Positions 1 through 6,102 of a stretch of DNA of 11,412 nucleotides are shown piece by piece (positions within the stretch are counted from its first letter, which is position 1; each line of letters begins with the position of its first letter). Origin of the DNA: Gammaproteobacteria bacterium (lineage in GTDB: Bacteria; Pseudomonadota; Gammaproteobacteria; Natronospirales; REEB76). Location of the stretch: NCBI GenBank assembly GCA_028871235.1, contig JAGWNO010000056.1:1-11412 (forward strand). Reading direction: 5' to 3'. The position numbers were made by a program, and so were the translations under genes. The notes beneath the pieces are model-generated. The model did no database searches, had not been told where the DNA came from, and saw only the letters and a program-made list of their open reading frames with translations.

Positions 1-1234
1 CATGGCGCTGCAAATCCGCGCCGAGGATTGCACCGGCACTGGGGTTGGCGGTCTTGAGTACCAGGTCGGCATCGAAGGAGATCACCCCTGACGACAGCCG
101 TGCCAGCACTGCGCCAAGATAGCTGCGCTCATTCTCCACCTGTTCGCGGCTCTTGCGCATGGCGGTTTGGGCTTCGGCAAGGCGCTGCGTCATTTCATTG
201 AAGGACGACACCAGATTGCCCACCTCGTCACGTGACGGCATCGGCAGCCGCGTGGTGAAATCGCCACGCGCTACCGCGCGCGTGCCTTCCACCAGGTTCT
301 GGATCGGCTCCACCAGTTTGCGTGCCGCCACGAACGCGATCCACACCGCCATGAGCACCGACAGCAGCAGCACCAGCGACAAGGTCAGCATGAAGCTGTA
401 TTTGAGCGGCCGGCGCAGCACCGTGAGCTCGCGGTAATGTGAATAGGCCGTCTGCACGCGGTTGGCAAGCCCGCTCTGCTGGTCGGCCACGGGGAAAATT
501 GCCTGCAGGATCTCCGGACGCCACCACATGCCGCCGGCAGTCACCGGCACCACCGCGCGGATATGCAGGCCGTTGCTGCCCACAGGATCCAGGCCCACGT
601 ACACGTTGCCGGAACGCACCTGCATCATTACTTCCTGTCCCGGCAGATCCGGGATGAGAGCAGCCGGCTGCATGGAGCTGGCAGCCAGGATGCGGCCGTC
701 CAGGCCGCTCAGCAGGGTGAGTTCGGTGGCACCGCTCTGGCGGCGCAACTCACCCATCACCGCCGCCACATCCTGCGGGCTGCTGACCGCCAGGGTGTTG
801 GCCATGCCCTCGGTACGCGTCAGCAGCTCGTTGACCCGCACCTGCAACGCAGTGCGTGAAAGTTCGATGGCATCGGAGAGCGCCCGCTCCACACGCACAT
901 CGAACCAGGAATCGATCCCGCGGCTGATGAACTGTATGGAGAAACCGTAGACCAGCACCACCGGTACGATGGCAAGTATCACGAACATGATGACCAGGCG
1001 CGTGGTGAGCCGTGAGCCCGTTACTTTGCGTTGATACTGCAGGATGAGGCGGATGATGTTCACGCCGATGACTATCGCCAGAGCCACCGCCGCCACCGCG
1101 TTGAGCAGCAGCAGCCACACGTGCATGTTCTCGAAGTCCGCCGAGTTCTGCGTGCTTTTGGAAAGCAGGATCAGCGACACCAGCATGACTATCATGCCGG
1201 CGGCGATCACGAGCGGCATGGTGAAGCGTTTCAT
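1..1234 (-). CDS. ntrY: NtrY-like membrane sensor histidine kinase, N-terminal part (C-terminus outside the window)
   Basis: The first 411 residues of a membrane sensor kinase are visible; the reading frame stays open to the window edge, so the histidine-phosphotransfer and ATPase domains lie outside. Three hydrophobic helices lie near residues 5-24, 38-64 and 79-103. A probable periplasmic region of about 175 residues follows, then a fourth helix at about 279-303. A HAMP linker (about 303-355, with EPIQNLVEGT and a conserved DEVGNL) leads to the start of a PAS domain at about 365 (SGVISFDADL, NPSAGAILG). This order is typical of NtrY (COG5000), which phosphorylates the NtrX response regulator in nitrogen or redox-linked signalling; the actual stimulus cannot be read here. 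The ATG overlaps the upstream DUF4390 stop as ATGA, so translation is probably coupled. Family assignment is good, but the exact orthology behind the symbol is less certain because the catalytic half and the neighbouring regulator are not seen. Confidence 0.85.
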   Translation of the reverse strand, partial: MKRFTMPLVIAAGMIVMLVSLILLSKSTQNSADFENMHVWLLLLNAVAAVALAIVIGVNIIRLILQYQRKVTGSRLTTRLVIMFVILAIVPVVLVYGFSIQFISRGIDSWFDVRVERALSDAIELSRTALQVRVNELLTRTEGMANTLAVSSPQDVAAVMGELRRQSGATELTLLSGLDGRILAASSMQPAALIPDLPGQEVMMQVRSGNVYVGLDPVGSNGLHIRAVVPVTAGGMWWRPEILQAIFPVADQQSGLANRVQTAYSHYRELTVLRRPLKYSFMLTLSLVLLLSVLMAVWIAFVAARKLVEPIQNLVEGTRAVARGDFTTRLPMPSRDEVGNLVSSFNEMTQRLAEAQTAMRKSREQVENERSYLGAVLARLSSGVISFDADLVLKTANPSAGAILGADLQRH

Positions 1235-1833
1235 GATGACAGCACCCAGGCGTACCAGTCACTGGACAAGTCCCAGCCCTTGAACAATGAGGCGATGAGC
1301 TGCAGTGGCCCCGGAAAGTCCTTGATGTCCAGTACCGCGCGCATGCGGATGGTGTATTCACTGTGCGGCTCAAGCAACCCCGCGTCGATCACCGGCAGGT
1401 CGTTGACCTGACCGAGGTTGGTGATGGCGTCGCCGTAGCTGGCGAAGCTCTGCTGCTCGCCGCTGTTGAGATTCCTGATGATGAAGCGGCGCGTCAACGG
1501 ATGGAAACTGATCTGGTAACGCTCGGTCAGGGTCGCCACGGTCTTGTTCCACACGAAACGGCGGTGCTTGATTACCTCGATCTGCAGTTCCACGGTGAGC
1601 GGCACGCCGTTCTCCAGTGCGGTGAGCGCCTCCTCGCTCATGTTGAGATCCACATCGGCGTTCAGGTAATAGACGCCATTGAGAAGCTCAGTGTAGGCGG
1701 TACGTATGACGAAGCCGCCCTGGCCGCTATCCGCCTGTGCCGGCGCAGCGAATGCGGTGAGACACAGCGCGCACACCAGTGCTGCCAGGGTGGTATGGCG
1801 GACGGCGGCGGCAAGGACGGGCATGCGCATCAT
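1231..1833 (-). CDS. Exported DUF4390 family protein of unknown function
   Basis: A protein of about 200 residues with an N-terminal signal peptide: positive residues, a hydrophobic core near 14-30 (TTLAALVCALCLTAFAA), and a likely signal peptidase I site after AQA at 34. The mature part is about 165 residues and predicted periplasmic, with no further membrane helix. It has the features I associate with DUF4390, including ELLNGVYYLNADVDLNMSEE, a central HRRFVWNKTV segment, YQISFHPLTRRFIIRNLNSG and a WDLSSDWY segment near the end. The family is typically found between rsmB and an ntrY-like kinase and has no established biochemical role. I chose the first ATG (1833). ATGs at 1830 and 1824 and a TTG at 1848 are alternatives, and no clear Shine-Dalgarno decides between them. 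The gene nearly abuts rsmB upstream and overlaps the kinase start by 4 bases. Confidence 0.85.
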   Translation of the reverse strand: MMRMPVLAAAVRHTTLAALVCALCLTAFAAPAQADSGQGGFVIRTAYTELLNGVYYLNADVDLNMSEEALTALENGVPLTVELQIEVIKHRRFVWNKTVATLTERYQISFHPLTRRFIIRNLNSGEQQSFASYGDAITNLGQVNDLPVIDAGLLEPHSEYTIRMRAVLDIKDFPGPLQLIASLFKGWDLSSDWYAWVLSS

Positions 1834-1848
1834 GCATCGCTGCAGCAA

Positions 1849-3156
1849 TCAGGATTTCTCGACAACAGCATAATAGAACCCATCCATGCCGGCCTGCCCC
1901 GGGAGTATCTGCCTGCCTGCGCCCGCGGGCATGCCCCAAGCGGCCTGCGGCATTACCGGCCGCGCATCCCCGTGGCCTGCCAGGAACGCCGCCAGCTGCT
2001 GCGCATTCTCCTCGGCCAGCAACGAACAGGTGGCGTACAGCAGCTTACCCCCCGGCGCCAGCAGCGGCCAGAGCGCAGCCAGCAGCTGCGCCTGCAGCGC
2101 CACCACGGCGCTGACTTGCGCCGGCGTGCGCCGCGACTTGATATCAGGATGGCGGCGGATCACGCCGCTGGCACTGCAAGGAGCATCCAGCAGGATGCGC
2201 TGGAAAAACCGGCCATCCCACCAGTCGTGAGGCCGGGCGGCGTCCGCCGTGCACAGTGTCGCCGTCAACCCGAGCCGCCGCAGATTGTCGCGGACCTTGT
2301 GCATGCGTACCCCGTCATTGTCGAGGGCCACCACTTCGCCGGCATCCGGATAGCGTTCCAGCAGATGGCCGGTCTTGCCACCCGGTGCAGCACAGGCATC
2401 CAGTACCCGCATCCCCGGCTGTACCTGCAGCAGTTCCGCCGCCAGTTGCGCGGCTTCATCCTGCACCGAAAATTTTCCTGTGGCGAAGCCAGGCAGCGAC
2501 TCCACATCCAGCGGTTTCGCCAGCACCATGCCATCCGCGGAGAAGCTGCAGGCGTGCGCGGCAATGCCGGCGACGGCGAATGCCTGCAGTAACTCCGCCC
2601 GCGTGGCCGCGCGGCGGTTCACCCGCAGGCTGAGAGGCGGGCGCTGATTGCCTGCCTCGAGTATGGCCTGCCAGTGCAGCGGCCATTGGGCCTGCATTTT
2701 TCTCATGAACCAGTCGGGGTGCAGGTAACGGGCTACCGCATCCTGCAGGCAGGCGGCACGCAGTGATTCCTGCTCACGCTCGAAACGCCGCAGCACCGCG
2801 TTCACCAGCTTCACTGCCCACTCCTTATGGACATACCGGCAGGCTTCCGCAGTTTCCTTCACGGCGGCATGGGACGGCACGCGTGTTTCCGTGAGCTGGT
2901 AGAGGCCCGCCAGCAGCAGCACATGCACGTCCAGATCCTGGGCTTTGAGCGGCCGCTGCAGCAGGCGGGCGAGCCAGAATTCCAGCCGCGGGCGGAAACG
3001 CAGCACGCCGTAACAGAGTTCCTGCACCAGCGCGGTATCCCGCGCCGGAAACCCCTCGGGCACGAAGCGTTGCAGCGCGCTGCCGAGGTGAACCTGATCA
3101 CGCAGCACCGCCACCAGCACCTGCGCGGCCGCGGCGCGCGTGGTCGCGCCGGCCAT
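1849..3156 (-). CDS. rsmB: 16S rRNA (cytosine-967-C5)-methyltransferase RsmB
   Basis: This 435-residue protein (E. coli RsmB is 429) transfers a methyl group from S-adenosylmethionine to C5 of cytosine 967 in 16S rRNA. The N-terminal part (about 5-135) is the NusB-like RNA-binding domain. The C-terminal part is the Rossmann methyltransferase, with the SAM-binding motif VLDACAAPGGKTG at 251-263 and an acidic cofactor contact in VALDND at 276-281. Motif IV is LLDAPCSASGVIRRHPDIK with Cys327, and motif VI is LYATCSLLAEEN with Cys377. By family knowledge the motif VI cysteine is the nucleophile and the motif IV cysteine releases the product, so both catalytic cysteines are present. Its ATG shares one base with the fmt stop (TGATG), indicating co-translation. 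Complete, with no sign of decay. Confidence 0.97.
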   Translation of the reverse strand: MAGATTRAAAAQVLVAVLRDQVHLGSALQRFVPEGFPARDTALVQELCYGVLRFRPRLEFWLARLLQRPLKAQDLDVHVLLLAGLYQLTETRVPSHAAVKETAEACRYVHKEWAVKLVNAVLRRFEREQESLRAACLQDAVARYLHPDWFMRKMQAQWPLHWQAILEAGNQRPPLSLRVNRRAATRAELLQAFAVAGIAAHACSFSADGMVLAKPLDVESLPGFATGKFSVQDEAAQLAAELLQVQPGMRVLDACAAPGGKTGHLLERYPDAGEVVALDNDGVRMHKVRDNLRRLGLTATLCTADAARPHDWWDGRFFQRILLDAPCSASGVIRRHPDIKSRRTPAQVSAVVALQAQLLAALWPLLAPGGKLLYATCSLLAEENAQQLAAFLAGHGDARPVMPQAAWGMPAGAGRQILPGQAGMDGFYYAVVEKS

Positions 3157-4088
3157 CAGCTGAAACGCACGCCCGCGAGCGCGCGGGCGTTGCTGAAATC
3201 CATGGCTGCCAGGCGGCGGCGGCCGGCGGGTTGCAATTCAGTGATGCGCAGCACGCCGTCACCGGTGGCCACGTCGATGCCGGCAGCGCCCGCGGCCATC
3301 ACCGTGCCGGGCGCTGCGGCCGCCACCACGCCCAGTGCATGCGCCCGCCAGATACGCAGCACCGCCTGCGCATGCAGGGTGTGGGTCACCGGCCAGGGAT
3401 TGTAGGCACGCACGCAGCGGGCCAGCGTTACCGCCGGTAGCCGCCAATCCAACCGCGCCTCTCCCTTGGTGAGCTTGGCGGCATAGCTTGCCCGGGAATC
3501 ATCCTGTCTGCGGCGCGGCACCGATGGCAACTGGCCGAGCACCTGTAAAAGCGCCGTGGCACCGAGCGCCGCCAGCCGGTCATGCAGGTTTCCAGCGCTC
3601 TCCTGCGGGCCGATGGGCGTGTGCTGTTGCCAGAGGATATCGCCGGTATCCAGGCCCTTATCCATCTGCATGATGGTGATCCCGGTCTCGCTGTCACCCG
3701 CCAGCATGGCGCGCTGGATGGGGGCAGCGCCGCGCCAGCGTGGCAACAGCGAGGCGTGAATGTTGAGACAGCCAAAGCGCGGGATGCCGAGCACCGCGGC
3801 GGGCACCAGCAAACCGTAAGCCACCACTACCATCACATCGGGAGCCGCGGCTCTTATTTGCGCCTGCGTTTCCGCGGATTTGAGGCTCGCCGGCTGGTAC
3901 TGCGGCAGCCGCAATCGCAGGGCACGCTGCTTGACCGGCGAAGCTTGCAGTTTGCGGCCGCGGCCGGCGGGGCGGTCAGGCTGGGTCCACACGCCGACGA
4001 TTTCATGGCGGGCGGCCACCAGTGCATCCAGTGCCGCCAACGCGAATTCCGGGGTGCCGGCGAAAGCGATGCGCAAGCTCGTCGTCAT
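3156..4088 (-). CDS. fmt: Methionyl-tRNA formyltransferase
   Basis: This 310-residue cytoplasmic enzyme formylates initiator Met-tRNA using 10-formyltetrahydrofolate, making the fMet-tRNA used to start translation. The N-terminal Rossmann domain begins LRIAFAGTPEFA. The folate-binding SLLP signature is at 113-116 within NIHASLLPRWRGAAPIQ. The formyl-transfer triad is Asn109, His111 and Asp147 (in MDKGLDTGD), in the order and spacing seen in E. coli Fmt and PurN. The C-terminal tRNA-recognition domain covers about 205-310, with AKLTKGEARLDW and RAYNPWP. I chose the ATG at 4088 because homologues start immediately before this strand; the frame stays open further upstream, but that stretch is antisense-like noise over def. 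It lies 43 bases after def, whose product removes the same formyl group, and its stop overlaps the rsmB start. Confidence 0.97.
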   Translation of the reverse strand: MTTSLRIAFAGTPEFALAALDALVAARHEIVGVWTQPDRPAGRGRKLQASPVKQRALRLRLPQYQPASLKSAETQAQIRAAAPDVMVVVAYGLLVPAAVLGIPRFGCLNIHASLLPRWRGAAPIQRAMLAGDSETGITIMQMDKGLDTGDILWQQHTPIGPQESAGNLHDRLAALGATALLQVLGQLPSVPRRRQDDSRASYAAKLTKGEARLDWRLPAVTLARCVRAYNPWPVTHTLHAQAVLRIWRAHALGVVAAAAPGTVMAAGAAGIDVATGDGVLRITELQPAGRRRLAAMDFSNARALAGVRFS

Positions 4089-4131
4089 GGGAGCGGCCTG
4101 CGGGGTACTGGCGCTGTTGTCAGGGTTACGC

Positions 4132-4671
4132 TCAGATGGACGGCGTCGCTGCGCCAGTGCGCGGGCGTTCGCGACCCTCGCGCAGTTCCTTCTCCAGCTG
4201 CTTGCGGATGCGCCGGCGCTTGAGCTCCGAGAGGTAATCCACGAACAGCTTGCCGTCCAGGTGATCGATCTCGTGCTGGATGCACACTGCCAGCAGGCCA
4301 TCGGCATCGAATTCCAAGGGTTCGCCGTCCCGGTCCAGAGCACGCACGCGGATATGCTCGGCGCGCTCCACCTCCTCGAACACCCCCGGCACCGACAGGC
4401 ATCCTTCCTGCATGCGCTCCGTGCCGTCACGCCGCAGGATCTGTGGATTGATGTAAACACGCGGCTGGTCCTGGTTCTCGGACACGTCCACCACGATGAC
4501 CCGCTTATCCACCCCCACCTGGGTGGCGGCCAAGCCGATGCCCGGGGCCGCATACATGGTCTCCAGCATGTCGGCCACGAGCCGCCTGGTCTCGGCGGTC
4601 ACGGCGGGCAGTGGTTTGGCCTGGATACGCAGGCGGGGGTCGGGGAAATGCAGGATGCTCAACAGGGCCAT
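4132..4671 (-). CDS. def: Peptide deformylase
   Basis: A 179-residue metalloenzyme that removes the N-formyl group from the first methionine of nascent proteins at the ribosome exit. All three signature motifs are present: GIGLAATQ at 44-51, EGCLSVPG at 89-96 with metal ligand Cys91, and QHEIDHLDG at 132-140 with ligands His133 and His137 and catalytic Glu134. The short basic, charged C-terminal helix (about 147-170, SELKRRRIRKQLEKEL) is typical of the Gram-negative type 1 enzymes. The start MALLSILHFPDPRLR matches the family. A weak purine-rich stretch (GGAAA, about 9 bases before the ATG) is the only ribosome-binding candidate. It is the first gene of the leftward operon, reading away from the AT-rich divergent promoter island. 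Confidence 0.97.
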   Translation of the reverse strand: MALLSILHFPDPRLRIQAKPLPAVTAETRRLVADMLETMYAAPGIGLAATQVGVDKRVIVVDVSENQDQPRVYINPQILRRDGTERMQEGCLSVPGVFEEVERAEHIRVRALDRDGEPLEFDADGLLAVCIQHEIDHLDGKLFVDYLSELKRRRIRKQLEKELREGRERPRTGAATPSI

Positions 4672-4739
4672 GGGGGTTTCCGGGTGTGGTGGCGCCCCCC
4701 CAGGGTTTCCATGGGAGACCGCTTATTCCTCATGCACTT

Positions 4740-4767
4740 TTGCATAAAATGCTGCTAAAGTTATGAT
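4740..4767 (+). promoter_or_regulatory. Candidate sigma-70 promoter of the LysM-dprA-smg operon
   Basis: TTGCAT at 4740-4745 (matches only the TTG of the -35 consensus) is followed after a 16-base spacer by TATGAT at 4762-4767 (5 of 6 matches to the -10 consensus). It sits in the only AT-rich stretch of the divergent gap, and transcription would begin near 4774, leaving a leader of about 100 bases before the LysM gene. The -35 is poor, so this is a proposal only. Confidence 0.35.
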
Positions 4768-4862
4768 GCTATTAAAAAGTTGCCCGATACCTCCGCGACC
4801 CTGGAGGCCCGCCACTGCCGCGGGAAGGGGCCAAAACGTGGGGGCCTGTCAGGCGAGTCCGT

Positions 4863-4866
4863 GGAG
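4863..4866 (+). promoter_or_regulatory. Ribosome binding site of the LysM gene
   Basis: GGAG ends 8 bases before the ATG at 4875, a normal Shine-Dalgarno position. It supports that ATG as the start of the lipoprotein. Confidence 0.6.
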
Positions 4867-4874
4867 ATTGCTCG

Positions 4875-6041
4875 ATGAACGATTATAGCGCGCCCCGCTG
4901 TCTTGCCGCCCTGTGTCTGGCGATCCTGCTTGCCGCCTGTGCCAGCACCCCCAAGCAGCCGCAACCGGCTGCTCCCGCCGCCCCGCCGCCGCCGGCCCCC
5001 GTGTCTCAGCAGGCGGCCCCGCCGCCGGCTCCGGTCATACAGCCTGAGGCGCCACGCCGCTACGTGGTCAAGAAGGGCGACACCCTCTGGGGCATCGCCT
5101 CCATGTATCTCCGGGATCCCTGGCTGTGGCCGGATATCTGGTACGCCAATCCGGCGGTCAAGAACCCGCACCTCATCTATCCCGGCGACGTGCTCATGCT
5201 GGGCTACATCAACGGCAGGCCGGTGCTAAGCGTGGAGCGCAACGGTCAGCTGGTGAACGAGGCGGCGGCCCCGGCGCCCGCCCCCAGCCTGCTGGTGGAA
5301 AAGCTCGAACCGCAGATCCGCTATTCAGCCCTCACCGAGGCCATCCCTTCCATCCCACTGGCCAGCATCCGTCAGTTCCTGTCCAACACCCGGGTGGTGA
5401 GCAAGGATGAATTCCGCGATGCCGGCTACCTGCTGCGCTCCCTGGACGGTCGGCCAGCAGTCGGAGTGGGCGGTGAGATCTACGCCCGCGGCCTCAAACC
5501 TTTGCAAGGTGATCGCTACGATCTGTATCGCCTCGGCGGCAAGTACGTGGATCCGGGCAACGGCGATACGCTCGGCTATCAGGCCACCTATATCGGCGAA
5601 GGGCAGGTGGAACGCTGGGGCGATCCGTCAAAAGTGCTGCTCATCGCCACCGATCAGGAGGCGTATGCGGGCGACCGCCTGCTGCCGGTAGCCACCCAGC
5701 AACTGAGCCAGAATTTCATGCCACACGATCCCGCCAAAAAGGTGGCAGGTGACATCATTGCGGTACTCGGCGGGGTCTCCCAGATCGGCCAGTACCAGGT
5801 GGTGGTTCTGGATCGCGGCAGCGATTCCGGCCTCGACCCCGGCACGGTGCTCGGCATCTACCGCAAAGGGGAGAAGGTGGCGGATCCCTACTCATTCGGC
5901 GACCTCAGCGGCTCGGTGAAGCTGCCTGAGGAACGCTCCGGTACGCTCATGGTGTTCCGTACTTTCCCCAAAGTGAGCTATGCCCTGGTCATGCAGGCAC
6001 GTCGCGAGATTCACATACTGGATGTGGTACACAATCCTTAA
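4875..6041 (+). CDS. tsaP: LysM-domain lipoprotein, TsaP-like
   Basis: A 388-residue envelope protein. Residues 1-22 form a signal peptide ending in a lipobox (LAAC, Cys22 followed by Ala), so it is probably lipidated, and the +2 residue is not the Asp that retains lipoproteins in the inner membrane. A Pro/Ala-rich linker (about 24-60) leads to one LysM peptidoglycan-binding domain at about 62-110 (YVVKKGDTLWGIAS, then IYPGDVLML). A second Ala/Pro linker precedes a long C-terminal region whose end (about 290-385, with VVLDRGSDSGLDPGTVLGIYR) resembles the FlgT-like domain. LysM plus FlgT-like domain beside def and dprA matches TsaP, which in Neisseria anchors the type IV pilus secretin to the cell wall; the symbol rests on that resemblance and on synteny. 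No pilus genes are in the window. It heads the rightward operon, and no convincing terminator separates it from dprA. Confidence 0.85.
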   Translation: MNDYSAPRCLAALCLAILLAACASTPKQPQPAAPAAPPPPAPVSQQAAPPPAPVIQPEAPRRYVVKKGDTLWGIASMYLRDPWLWPDIWYANPAVKNPHLIYPGDVLMLGYINGRPVLSVERNGQLVNEAAAPAPAPSLLVEKLEPQIRYSALTEAIPSIPLASIRQFLSNTRVVSKDEFRDAGYLLRSLDGRPAVGVGGEIYARGLKPLQGDRYDLYRLGGKYVDPGNGDTLGYQATYIGEGQVERWGDPSKVLLIATDQEAYAGDRLLPVATQQLSQNFMPHDPAKKVAGDIIAVLGGVSQIGQYQVVVLDRGSDSGLDPGTVLGIYRKGEKVADPYSFGDLSGSVKLPEERSGTLMVFRTFPKVSYALVMQARREIHILDVVHNP

Positions 6042-6102
6042 GTAAGCGACCCCAACGGGGGACCGGGACATAGAAGCACGGGACGCAACTTATTGGCTGG
6101 CC
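6042..6102 (+). other. LysM-dprA junction containing the probable true dprA N-terminus
   Basis: This short gap is open in the dprA frame from 6046 onward (the in-frame stop is at 6043-6045). From 6070 it encodes IEARDATYWLA directly before the first conventional start codon, and the YWLALVRAPGLGP continuation looks like authentic DprA. A CCCC-AAC-GGGG mini-hairpin (6050-6060) ends inside a G-rich, Shine-Dalgarno-like stretch (6057-6062). There is no T-run, so it is not a good terminator. Confidence 0.5.

Larger units (their letters stand above)
4672..4874. promoter_or_regulatory. Divergent intergenic region between def and the LysM gene
   Basis: This 203-base gap separates the starts of the two divergent operons and must hold both promoters. 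The centre (about 4730-4780) is strikingly AT-rich in an otherwise GC-rich window. A plus-strand promoter can be proposed (separate entry). On the minus strand I see AT-rich segments but no convincing -35/-10 pair for def. An 8-base direct repeat GGGTTTCC occurs at 4674-4681 and 4703-4710, flanking a run of seven C. A small inverted repeat GCAT-AAA-ATGC lies at 4742-4752. No RNA gene or small coding region is evident. Confidence 0.7.

Noticed and set aside
1363..2592. A 409-codon open frame on the plus strand opposite DUF4390 and rsmB
   Set aside because: Low-complexity His/Arg/Gln-rich translation with no motif, antisense to two well-supported genes; a codon-bias shadow.
4089..4553. 155-codon upstream extension of the fmt reading frame
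   Set aside because: It overlaps def out of frame, its translation is Arg/Trp/Ser-rich with no homology to Fmt, and the MTTSLRIAFAGTPEF start matches the family.
6046..6064. CCCC-AAC-GGGG hairpin after the LysM gene as an intrinsic terminator
   Set aside because: The stem is only 4 base pairs, no T-run follows, and dprA begins immediately; better seen as possible structure over the dprA ribosome site.
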